Assembly (NCBI GenBank): GCA_015494505.1 | Contig: WGBB01000248.1 | Span: forward strand, 1-5,815 | Direction of reading: 5' to 3' | DNA: 5,815 nucleotides | Origin: Nitratiruptor sp. | GTDB lineage: Bacteria > Campylobacterota > Campylobacteria > Campylobacterales > Nitratiruptoraceae | In this document: positions 1-5,815 of the stretch, piece after piece | Layout: each line of letters begins with the position of its first letter | Numbering within the stretch: the first letter of the stretch is position 1 | Made by a program: the position numbers and the translations under genes | Notes under the pieces: model-generated | The model's database searches: none | Told to the model about the DNA's origin: nothing | What the model saw: only the letters and a program-made list of their open reading frames with translations

Positions 1-341
1 CCTTTGAAAGGGTCCACATAGGCTAGCCTATAGGATCCGACTTTTTGGCCCACATGATACCACCTGCCGTTGATCTTGGCTCTATCGTTCATGATAGATG
101 ATAACCGATATGTTACCCGCACCTTTTTACGGTGTTTTATGATTTTTTGCTTGACGATGATTTTTTTCAATTTCTTTTCATCTATAAAAGGATCTTTCAG
201 CTTTGTTATCTCACTTTTTGATAGACCTATGCGCTTATACTTCACCTGTTCGATGAGCTTGTCGATATCAGGATAATGCGCAGGTCCGGCTGCAAAAGCA
301 AACGTTACAAATGCTAGCAGAATTAGTAATTTATGCCCCAT
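1..341 (-). CDS. PilP/MshK/GspB-like exported protein, 5' part only (runs off left edge)
   Basis: Translating the minus strand from the ATG at 341 gives 113 codons without a stop to the window edge. The protein opens with a Sec-type signal peptide: MGHK, a hydrophobic core (LLILLAFVTFAF), and a likely cleavage site after AFA (residue 17). A charged linker rich in Lys and Ile follows (about 26-75). Then comes a segment, about 79-108, with the pattern L-S-S-I-M, A-K-I-N-G-R-W-Y, V-G-Q-K-V. This resembles the small beta domain of PilP, MshK and GspB, which lies in the periplasm and links the inner-membrane platform to the secretin. The start is supported by AAGG (349-352) seven bases upstream and by the signal peptide right after it. 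The gene overlaps the end of the PilO-like gene by 19 bases in another frame, implying coupled translation. The family call is by pattern and context; true length is unknown. Export is much more certain than the exact family. Confidence 0.75.
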   Translation of the reverse strand, partial: MGHKLLILLAFVTFAFAAGPAHYPDIDKLIEQVKYKRIGLSKSEITKLKDPFIDEKKLKKIIVKQKIIKHRKKVRVTYRLSSIMNDRAKINGRWYHVGQKVGSYRLAYVDPFK

Positions 342-955
342 ACCGATACCTTAAAGTTTGTTTCAATTGGCTGTGCGCCCTCCATGTGAATATTGTAGAT
401 ATCCACCACAAGGTCGCTTTGTTCGATAGAGTTAATGAACGCAATGAGATTTTTGTAATTGCCGTTACACGAAATTTCTATCTCAAGTACATGACCGAAA
501 TTTCTGGTCACATCCAAAAAGTTGTTGAGGATATAGTTTATATCCACGTTATGTTGCGCAGCTTTTGCCGTGATTGAATTAAGAAATTCTGCCCATTTTT
601 TGTGATTGTAAAGCAAATAGGAGAGCTCTTTGATTTTGTAGTTGAGGTACTCTTTTTTATCGTTGATTGCCTGAAACTCTTTTTTGAGATTGTTAATTTG
701 GGCTGCATATTGCTTGATATAGAAATTCTCGTCTCCATTGACGGTCATGGCTCGGATATAAGAGGTATCCATATTAATTTTTGCCTCGAGACTATCACGC
801 TCCGCTTTTGCACTTTTGAGCATCTTTTCCGTAAAAGGGAAGAGATATTGATATGAAAGCAAGACGATACCTATAAAAACGGTAGCGTAGATGAGGAGCT
901 TCTCGCTCGATTTACGTTCGCTAAAAAATTGATCTATCTGTCGCAGTAGCTTCAT
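323..955 (-). CDS. PilO/MshJ/GspM-like inner-membrane platform protein
   Basis: A 210-residue bitopic membrane protein. Residues 1-18 are a charged cytoplasmic tail, about 19-38 form one membrane span (LLIYATVFIGIVLLSYQYLF), about 42-112 are a Lys/Glu-rich helical stretch likely to form a coiled coil, and 118-210 form a compact periplasmic domain. Its end, with HVLEIEISCNGNYKNLIAFI, then DLVVDIYNIHMEG and FKVSVWGINY, follows the beta-alpha-beta pattern of PilO, MshJ and GspM: a G-x-Y-x-x-L-x-x-F-I helix before a hydrophobic strand. In known machines this protein pairs with the periplasmic part of PilN or GspL to form the platform ring between the cytoplasmic motor and the secretin. The start codon overlaps the stop of the preceding gene as ATGA (952-955), with AGAGG at 960-964 four bases upstream. 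Size matches MshJ and PilO (about 200 residues). Primary sequence in this family diverges fast, so the choice between PilO, MshJ and GspM is not settled here. Confidence 0.78.
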   Translation of the reverse strand: MKLLRQIDQFFSERKSSEKLLIYATVFIGIVLLSYQYLFPFTEKMLKSAKAERDSLEAKINMDTSYIRAMTVNGDENFYIKQYAAQINNLKKEFQAINDKKEYLNYKIKELSYLLYNHKKWAEFLNSITAKAAQHNVDINYILNNFLDVTRNFGHVLEIEISCNGNYKNLIAFINSIEQSDLVVDIYNIHMEGAQPIETNFKVSVWGINY

Positions 956-2493
956 TTGACCTCTACCTTCAATCTACTCATATATACGGTACTGTTTTCA
1001 TCTGTTTTATTGATTTCTCGCGTTGTAATGTTATATTTGTCATATTTTGTGTCGGTAATATACTTGATGAACTTCGTAATCTGTTTCTCATCTACGGCAG
1101 TAACGTTGAAATCAAAGATACTTTCGTTGTTGTCAATGGCGATTGTTTTGATTTTGTATTTCACCATATCCTGCGTCAAATCCGCTAGCGTCTCCGCTTT
1201 CATGATGTAGTTGACCTTTTTATCGTAGATCTTTTCCAAAATTGCCATCCGACGAGCAAGGTCCTCTCTATTTAGCTTGATTTTCTTTTGTAAATCTGCG
1301 ATCTCTTTGCGCAAAGCATTGATTCGGGATTCAAGAGCTATCTTTTTCGCATGCACTTTGGCATACTCTTTTTGCATCATCGCAGTATCGAACTTATATT
1401 TATACGTTAGTGCGATATTGTAGAGGGGGTAGGCCAGTGCGAGCGCCAAACTCACTCCCAATACCATTAAAAGTTCACCGCTGGGGCGCCTATGGAGCGG
1501 CGGTAATCGATGAAAAATCGTTAAGTTGGGATAATTCTCACCTTTTTCGTTAATGTCGATTGCAGTAAGAACTTGAAGATAATGCAGGTCTTCTACATAG
1601 GGTTCATTAGTGGCGATACCGTAGTCGAAAGCATATTCATAGGCTTCTTGGGCTAGGTAGGTTTGGGCATACTCTTCTATACCTTTGATGGACCCTACGG
1701 AAGAGGAGATGAAGATTTTGTCTATAATATCGATATTATGCGCTCTTTTGGCATAAATCAGAATATCGTTTATGTGCATAAATACTTCACTAAAAAGCTG
1801 CATATAGTACTGCAGTTCATCGAGATCTTCTATTTTCACACCGTCTTGTGCGAGGCGGCGCATCACCTCTTCGACACTCACATCCTTACCCTTAAGCTCG
1901 CTTAGGCGCTCCGCCATCTCTTTGAAGGAGTATTTCAAAGATTTGGCATAGAGCATTTCACCTTGATTGTAGAGCGTCAAAAAAGCATCATCTTTTTGAA
2001 AATAGATAAAAAGATGGGCTTCATTGGTATCGAGAATCTCATTTGTATAGAGCGTCTTAAAAAGAAGCGGTGCAGGTACAAGTGCGTCGATATAGCCGAT
2101 CTTATCAACGATAGGATCAAAGGTTTCTTTCAAAAGAGACGGTTCTGTTATAAATACCTGAAATTTTCGCTCTTTTTCGTGAATAGGCGCAGGATATTCG
2201 ATGAAATCGATCGTATATTCGATAGCGGGATCGAGATCAAGCTCTTCGTAGGCTTTGATTTCTATCACATCTTGCAAATCTTCGTCGGGAATATTTTTGC
2301 TTACTGCCAATGTACTGATTATAAGATCTTTGGCTTGCAAATGCGAGATGTGATACGTGCCTTTTTTCGATTTTAGAGGAGAAAGTTTCTTGAGAGCTTT
2401 ACCATCGTATAAGTAGAAGGTTTGGTTATAGGGATTGATCGAGAGGTATGCTTGCGCTTTCGATCCATTCTCTTGCCGTTTCTTTTTCCACAT
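952..2493 (-). CDS. PilM-PilN fusion (MshI/GspL-like) inner-membrane protein
   Basis: This 513-residue protein has two halves on either side of a single membrane span. Residues 1 to about 330 are soluble and cytoplasmic, with alternating strands and helices and the layout of a PilM/GspL actin-like domain (for example AQAYLSIN near the start and HLFIYFQKDDAFLTLYNQG at 160-178). Residues 335-336 (RR) come just before a hydrophobic span at about 341-362. A long charged helix follows (about 370-425, likely coiled coil), then a periplasmic alpha/beta domain (about 430-513) like that of PilN. In related systems PilM and PilN are separate proteins that bind each other, while in GspL and MshI they are one chain, as here. 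The protein would recruit the assembly ATPase and bind the next gene's PilO-like product. The glycines and acidic residues of the actin-type nucleotide loops are not evident, so ATP binding is doubtful. Upstream of the ATG there is no good Shine-Dalgarno, only a weak GGGCG/TTGG stretch. It ends in an ATGA overlap with the next gene. Confidence 0.75.
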   Translation of the reverse strand: MWKKKRQENGSKAQAYLSINPYNQTFYLYDGKALKKLSPLKSKKGTYHISHLQAKDLIISTLAVSKNIPDEDLQDVIEIKAYEELDLDPAIEYTIDFIEYPAPIHEKERKFQVFITEPSLLKETFDPIVDKIGYIDALVPAPLLFKTLYTNEILDTNEAHLFIYFQKDDAFLTLYNQGEMLYAKSLKYSFKEMAERLSELKGKDVSVEEVMRRLAQDGVKIEDLDELQYYMQLFSEVFMHINDILIYAKRAHNIDIIDKIFISSSVGSIKGIEEYAQTYLAQEAYEYAFDYGIATNEPYVEDLHYLQVLTAIDINEKGENYPNLTIFHRLPPLHRRPSGELLMVLGVSLALALAYPLYNIALTYKYKFDTAMMQKEYAKVHAKKIALESRINALRKEIADLQKKIKLNREDLARRMAILEKIYDKKVNYIMKAETLADLTQDMVKYKIKTIAIDNNESIFDFNVTAVDEKQITKFIKYITDTKYDKYNITTREINKTDENSTVYMSRLKVEVK

Positions 2494-2529
2494 CCAACGC
2501 CCATTTTTCTATATTTTAAATTTTTATAA

Positions 2530-2538
2530 ATTGTAGCA
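2530..2538 (-). promoter_or_regulatory. Candidate extended -10 promoter for the pilus-like block
   Basis: The minus strand reads TGCTACAAT, that is TGn followed by TACAAT, one base off the TATAAT consensus and carrying the extended -10 TGn. It sits in a 79-base AT-rich gap (2494-2572), the only real intergenic space in the window. No good -35 box lies 16-18 bases upstream (TGAAAA is the best), which fits an extended -10 or the weak -35 habit of Campylobacterota. A start about seven bases downstream would leave a leader of roughly 30 bases before the ATG at 2493. A second weaker TAAAAT occurs just downstream. Such motifs arise by chance in AT-rich DNA. Confidence 0.45.
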
Positions 2539-2572
2539 GTCAATTCTTAAACTTTTCATAAATGCAACGTTT

Positions 2573-3448
2573 TTAAAACACGTAACCTATGTTTTCGAGC
2601 TCTTTTTTACTTTTAGTCCATCCTTTTTTGACGACCACGTAGAGATTGAGAAAGATTTTTTTGCCGCTAAACTCCTCTAAAAGTCTTCTGGCATCCCTAC
2701 CTATACGTTTTATAGTCTCACCTTTTTTGCCTATGATGATCCCTTTTTGGGACGGTTTTTCTACGATAATCATGGCATAGACCTTATCGAGAGTAGAGGA
2801 CTCTTCTATCTTTTCTATGATCACGTCGCTCTCATAGGGTATCTCGTCGCTCACGTTCTCAAAAATCGCCTCGCGGATGAGCTCCTTGTAGATGTCACGG
2901 ATATTTTCGGTGGTAAGAAGCTCGGGGTCGTAGTAGTAAGGGTGTTCGGGAAGATGCTTGACGATGGAGTCTAAGAGGTCTTCTTTTCCGATATTCTTTT
3001 TTACGGAAACTGGAACGAGCTCTAAAAATCTATCTTGATACTTTTGGTATTCAGCGATTTTCGCTAACAGTTTGGCGTTGTCCACCAAGTCGATTTTGGT
3101 GAGTACGAGGATGTGGGGTCGACCTTTAGAGAGCTCCAAAAAGCGCTCATAGTGTTTAATATCATCCGTCACGGGAGCAAGAAAAAGCACAAGATCGCAA
3201 TCGCCTATGGCCTTGAGAGCTTCTTCGAGCATGAATTTATTGAGAAGTCTCTCCTTTTCGTGCAGGCCCGGTGTGTCGATGAAGATGATCTGATCTTCCC
3301 TATGCATCACGATAGCGTAGAGACGCTTGCGCGTCGCCTGGGCTTTGTGACTCACCATCGCTATCTTTTCACCCAAGAGCCAGTTGAGCAGGGTGCTCTT
3401 GCCGGCATTGGGTCTGCCGATGAGCGCCACGAAACCCGATTTTGGCAT
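2573..3448 (-). CDS. era: GTPase Era, 30S ribosome assembly factor
   Basis: Era binds the 3' end of 16S rRNA and helps 30S maturation, cycling with GTP. From the chosen start it has 291 residues, normal for the family. The GTPase domain shows G1 GRPNAGKST (11-19), the switch region with KAQATRKR (35-42), G3 DTPG (58-61), G4 TKID (117-120, Thr in place of the usual Asn, as in many Eras) and G5 around SVK (148-150). The C-terminal KH domain, which binds RNA, has the GxxG loop as GKKG (240-243) in IIIGKKGETIKRIG and ends with LNLYVVVKKGW. The SDEIPYESDV stretch between the domains is like that of Helicobacter Era. An ATG six bases earlier (3454) is also in frame, but AAGG would touch it directly; AAGGA sits five bases before the ATG at 3448, so I prefer the latter. 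It follows hslU by eight bases. No clear hairpin terminator follows the stop. Confidence 0.97.
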   Translation of the reverse strand: MPKSGFVALIGRPNAGKSTLLNWLLGEKIAMVSHKAQATRKRLYAIVMHREDQIIFIDTPGLHEKERLLNKFMLEEALKAIGDCDLVLFLAPVTDDIKHYERFLELSKGRPHILVLTKIDLVDNAKLLAKIAEYQKYQDRFLELVPVSVKKNIGKEDLLDSIVKHLPEHPYYYDPELLTTENIRDIYKELIREAIFENVSDEIPYESDVIIEKIEESSTLDKVYAMIIVEKPSQKGIIIGKKGETIKRIGRDARRLLEEFSGKKIFLNLYVVVKKGWTKSKKELENIGYVF

Positions 3449-3453
3449 GTCCA

Positions 3454-3458
3454 TCCTT
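3454..3458 (-). promoter_or_regulatory. Shine-Dalgarno of era, deciding its start
   Basis: AAGGA on the minus strand begins inside the TAA stop of hslU (3457-3459) and is followed by TGGAC and then ATG at 3448. The five-base spacing supports the downstream ATG (protein starting MPKSGF) over the in-frame ATG at 3454, whose A is the last base of this same site. A ribosome ending hslU would be placed at this site, so coupled translation is likely. Confidence 0.6.
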
Positions 3459-4788
3459 AGAGGATATATTTTGCGAGATCTTCGTTTTCGACGATCTCAC
3501 CCAGTTTGCTATCGACAAACTCTTTGTCGATGACGATTTTTTCGCCTTTGTGCTCGTCTGCTTCGAAACTGATGTCTTCCAATAGATTTTCCACCACCGT
3601 ATGGAGGCGTCTTGCGCCGATATCTTCGAGCTTTTGGTTGGCGTTGTAGGCGTAGCGGGCGATGGTACGAAGCGCATCGTCAGTAAATTCCAGCTCCACT
3701 CCCTCTACTGCCAAAAGCGCTTGATACTGCTTGATGAGGGAGTTTTTGGTTTGTGAGAGGATCTTGTAAAGTGCCTCTTCATCAAGTGAGTCCAGCTCCA
3801 CACGCAGCGGGAAGCGTCCTTGAAGTTCGGGGATGAGATCGGATGGTTTGCTCAGATGAAAGGCTCCCGCAGCAATGAAGAGGATATGGTCTGTTTTGAT
3901 GGGTCCCCATTTGGTGCTGACGGTGCTCCCTTCGACGATGGGCAAGAGGTCTCTCTGTACCCCCTCTTTGGATGGATCCTGGCGTCCAGAAGAGCTGGAG
4001 CTCACGGCGATCTTGTCGATCTCGTCGATAAAGATGATTCCCTCTTCTTGTGCTTTTTTGAGCGCCTCTTGCTTGATCTGCTCCATATCGAGGAGATTTT
4101 CGCTCGCTTCGTTTTTGAGCAGCTCTTTCGCCTCTTTAACCGTGACCTCTTTTTTTATCTTCTCTTTGCTCACGCCTATCGTGAAAATTTTCGCGATGGA
4201 CTCCTGTGCTTTGGCAAGCTCCGGCGGGAGGTTGGTATCTTCGAGATTGAAGCTGTTTTTGGGCAGCTCTATTTCGATGCGAAGATTATCGAGTTCACCA
4301 CTGAGCAAGCGCTCTTTCATCTTCTCGTAGCTCTTTTGATACTCTGCCTTTTTCTCTTCACTGGCCATTTTGGGCAGGGGAGGGAGGAGCTTTTCGAGGA
4401 TCTTTTTGGTCACGTACTCTTCGATCGCCTCTTTGTTTTTCTCTTTGTGTATCTCTTTGACGAGCACGATGGCGTTGGCCACCAGATCACGCACCATCGA
4501 TTCTACGTCACGTCCCACGAAACCCACTTCGGTGTATTTACTTGCCTCTACCTTTACAAAAGGAAGATCCAAGCTCTTTGCCAGACGTCTGGCTATCTCG
4601 GTTTTCCCCACACCGGTGTTTCCGATCATGAGGATATTTTTGGGCGTGATCTCATCTTGGAGCTCTTTAGGCAGTTGCATACGGCGATAGCGGTTGCGAA
4701 GGGCAATGGCGATGATCTTTTTGGCATCCTTTTGGCCGATGACATATTCGTCGAGATAGCGTACTATCTCCTTGGGTGTGAGATTCAT
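3457..4788 (-). CDS. hslU: HslU, AAA+ unfoldase subunit of the HslVU protease
   Basis: HslU forms a cytoplasmic hexameric ring that uses ATP to unfold proteins and feed them to the HslV peptidase. It has 443 residues, the same as E. coli HslU. In order: the N-terminal LTPKEIVRYLDEYVIGQ helix typical of HslU; Walker A GNTGVGKT (56-63); the pore loop GFVG (89-92), with Phe where E. coli has Tyr; a charged helical I-domain unique to HslU (about 110-235); Walker B IIFIDE (251-256); then GAFHLSKPSDLIPELQGRFP with the arginine finger; and a C-terminal small domain ending DLAKYIL, the tail that docks in HslV. The frame is open 16 codons further upstream (to 4836), but those residues ([10 protein letters not shown]...) are the antisense-like product of hslV sequence; the ATG at 4788 has a strong GGAGG and matches the family's N-terminus. 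It shares one base with the hslV stop (TGATG). Confidence 0.97.
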   Translation of the reverse strand: MNLTPKEIVRYLDEYVIGQKDAKKIIAIALRNRYRRMQLPKELQDEITPKNILMIGNTGVGKTEIARRLAKSLDLPFVKVEASKYTEVGFVGRDVESMVRDLVANAIVLVKEIHKEKNKEAIEEYVTKKILEKLLPPLPKMASEEKKAEYQKSYEKMKERLLSGELDNLRIEIELPKNSFNLEDTNLPPELAKAQESIAKIFTIGVSKEKIKKEVTVKEAKELLKNEASENLLDMEQIKQEALKKAQEEGIIFIDEIDKIAVSSSSSGRQDPSKEGVQRDLLPIVEGSTVSTKWGPIKTDHILFIAAGAFHLSKPSDLIPELQGRFPLRVELDSLDEEALYKILSQTKNSLIKQYQALLAVEGVELEFTDDALRTIARYAYNANQKLEDIGARRLHTVVENLLEDISFEADEHKGEKIVIDKEFVDSKLGEIVENEDLAKYIL

Positions 4789-5324
4789 CACTCCTCCAGT
4801 GTCAAGATTTTGATGTTTGTGTTGGTGTAGATGCAAAGCTCCCCGGCGATTTTGAGAGATTCCTCTACGAGGGTTTTGGCATCGAGATTCGCGTGGCGAT
4901 CGAGCGCTCTGGCTGCCGAGAGAGCGAAGTTGCCGCCGCTACCGATGGCTGCTATCTTGCCGTCTTCAGGCTCCACCACGTCGCCCGTGCCGCTAAGGAT
5001 AAAGATATTTTTGGTATCAAGCACGATCATCATCGCTTCGAGACGTCTAAGATACCTGTCTTTGCGCCACTCTTTGGAAAACTCGATAACGCTTTTTACA
5101 AGATCTCCCTTCTTGTTTTCCAAAATCTTTTCGAACATATCGAAAAGATTGAAAGCATCGGCAGTACTGCCGGCAAAACCGGCCAAAATCTTGCCGCCAT
5201 AGAGGGTGCGGATTTTGGTGGCGTTACCTTTGAGCACCGTATTGCCGAAGGTCACCTGGCCGTCACCGCCGATGACGGCGATGCCGTCACCCTTGTAACC
5301 GAGTATCGTGGTGGCTTCGAACAT
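4788..5324 (-). CDS. hslV: HslV, threonine peptidase subunit of the HslVU protease
   Basis: HslV is the proteasome-like peptidase that forms a double hexamer degraded-substrate chamber capped by HslU. From the ATG at 5324 it has 178 residues. The family core is clear: [45 protein letters not shown], a W-R-K-D-R helix, [26 protein letters not shown] and [11 protein letters not shown]. Aligned with the E. coli enzyme, the nucleophile is Thr5, the active-site lysine Lys37 and the serine Ser129, all present at the expected spacing. Four residues (MFEA) precede the nucleophile, whereas E. coli HslV has only Met; they must be removed for Thr5 to act. A GTG one codon earlier (5327) could also start, but GAGG lies seven bases before the ATG and only four before the GTG, and related proteins start MFEATTI. 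The ATG shares one base with the rplI stop (TGATG), and the gene is followed in the same manner by hslU. Confidence 0.97.
   Translation of the reverse strand: MFEATTILGYKGDGIAVIGGDGQVTFGNTVLKGNATKIRTLYGGKILAGFAGSTADAFNLFDMFEKILENKKGDLVKSVIEFSKEWRKDRYLRRLEAMMIVLDTKNIFILSGTGDVVEPEDGKIAAIGSGGNFALSAARALDRHANLDAKTLVEESLKIAGELCIYTNTNIKILTLEE
4791..4797 (-). promoter_or_regulatory. Strong Shine-Dalgarno of hslU within the last codons of hslV
   Basis: The minus strand reads GGAGGAG, then TG and the ATG at 4788. The same bases encode the final Glu-Glu of HslV before its TGA. This site fixes the hslU start and, with the one-base TGATG overlap, suggests that HslV and HslU are made by coupled translation, useful for two subunits of one complex. 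Confidence 0.75.
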
Positions 5325-5767
5325 CACACAGCCTCTACGATAAGATCAAGCTTGGCATGGATGCCGTGACCCAGTTTCACATCCACTTCATACTCGCCTG
5401 CTTGCTTGATGGGAGGGTGGATATCGATATGTTTTTTATCTATCTCGATTCCTTTTTCTTTCAAAGCTTCGGCCACCTCTTTGTTGGTGATGGCACCAAA
5501 GAGCGCGCCGTTGGCACCCGCTTTGTGGCGGATGACAAGTTTGGCGGCTTCTATCTTTTCTTTGAGAGCGTTGAGACGCTCAATCTCTTTGGCTTCTTCT
5601 TCTTTCTTTTTGGCTTGCTCTTTTTCCCACGCCTCGATCACGTCCGGTGTGGCGAGCTTCGCGAAACCGCGAGCGATGAGGAAGTTTTTGCCATAACCAT
5701 CTTTGACCTCTTTGACTTCACCGGCTTTGCCGAGATTTGGCACATCTTTTACCAGTAGTACTTTCAT
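5324..5767 (-). CDS. rplI: 50S ribosomal protein L9
   Basis: L9 binds 23S rRNA domain V near the L1 stalk base and reaches out from the large subunit; it helps maintain reading frame. The protein has 147 residues, the usual length. The N-terminal rRNA-binding domain shows the family signature: [16 protein letters not shown], then [11 protein letters not shown] (22-31) and RGFAKLAT. A long, highly charged helix (about 41-75, rich in Lys and Glu) joins it to the C-terminal domain, which carries [19 protein letters not shown] (84-102) and ends [35 protein letters not shown]. The start is supported by AAGGAG at 5774-5779, six bases upstream. It is the first complete gene of the rplI-hslV-hslU-era block. 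No promoter is visible in the 48 bases available upstream, and those bases may be the end of another gene, so rplI may not be first in its transcript. Confidence 0.97.
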   Translation of the reverse strand: MKVLLVKDVPNLGKAGEVKEVKDGYGKNFLIARGFAKLATPDVIEAWEKEQAKKKEEEAKEIERLNALKEKIEAAKLVIRHKAGANGALFGAITNKEVAEALKEKGIEIDKKHIDIHPPIKQAGEYEVDVKLGHGIHAKLDLIVEAV

Positions 5768-5815
5768 TTTTGTCTCCTTACGTGACCCTCGATGATAAAG
5801 CGAAGGGCATTGAGT
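5764..5815 (-). CDS. Possible 3' end of an upstream gene overlapping the rplI start
   Basis: One minus-strand frame entering at the right edge reads [16 protein letters not shown] and stops at a TGA (5764-5766) that overlaps the rplI ATG as ATGA. The stretch has a plausible protein-like composition, and the overlap matches the close packing of the rest of the block. With 16 codons it cannot be identified, and the other two frames are also open for much of this distance, so this is only a candidate. Confidence 0.3.
   Translation of the reverse strand, partial: LNALRFIIEGHVRRQK

Noticed and set aside
2510..2535. AT-rich near-palindrome (aaatttttataaatt) as a possible terminator after era
   Set aside because: The stem is short and purely A/T with no stable GC stem; it overlaps the candidate promoter and lies far after the stop.
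3369..3677. Minus-strand reading frame of 102 residues across the hslU/era junction
   Set aside because: It is an out-of-frame shadow of hslU and the era N-terminus with low-complexity Ser/Thr/Lys composition.
3820..4830. Long plus-strand reading frame (336 residues) antisense to hslU
   Set aside because: It lies wholly within a well-supported hslU on the other strand, has no recognisable domain or Shine-Dalgarno, and long antisense frames are common opposite strongly biased genes.
4789..4836. Sixteen-codon N-terminal extension of HslU starting at 4836
   Set aside because: The extra residues are His/Gln-rich, encoded by hslV sequence in another frame, and precede the conserved HslU start, which has its own strong GGAGG.
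5357..5758. Plus-strand frame of 133 residues, rich in Phe, opposite rplI
   Set aside because: The Phe-rich stretch is the complement of the Lys/Glu codons of the L9 connecting helix, not a membrane protein.

Overview
The window reads as chromosomal DNA of a Campylobacterota (formerly Epsilonproteobacteria) species. All supported genes lie on the minus strand. In transcription order, right to left, they are rplI (L9), hslV, hslU, era, and then a three-gene block for the inner-membrane platform of a type IV pilus / type II secretion-like machine: a PilM-PilN (MshI/GspL-like) fusion, a PilO/MshJ-like protein, and the start of a PilP/MshK/GspB-like protein cut by the left edge. The assignment rests on the rplI-hslV-hslU-era order and on protein details, above all the MFEATTI start of HslV and the SDEIPYESDV stretch of Era, which I recall from Helicobacter and relatives. 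Genus cannot be fixed from the sequence alone.

Right half (about 2573-5815): four housekeeping genes packed almost without gaps. rplI/hslV and hslV/hslU each share one base (TGATG junctions), and era follows hslU by a few bases with its Shine-Dalgarno inside the hslU stop region. This suggests one transcript with coupled translation. HslV (peptidase) and HslU (AAA+ unfoldase) together form the HslVU protease. Era is a KH-domain GTPase of 30S assembly and L9 is a 50S protein, so three of the four products concern translation or protein quality control.

Left half (1-2493): after a 79-base AT-rich gap with a plausible extended -10 promoter, the pilus-like block begins. The first two genes overlap as ATGA and the next pair overlap by 19 bases. 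The three proteins fit the usual platform order: a cytoplasmic actin-like domain joined by one membrane span to a periplasmic domain, then a bitopic PilO-like protein, then an exported small PilP/MshK-like protein. A secretin gene would be expected just beyond the left edge.

The right block looks clearly richer in G+C than the left. There are no RNA genes, insertion sequences, CRISPR arrays or long repeats that I can support. I see no wholly new system; the pilus/secretion platform block, only loosely similar to known families, and the HslV N-terminal extension are the points most worth a second look.
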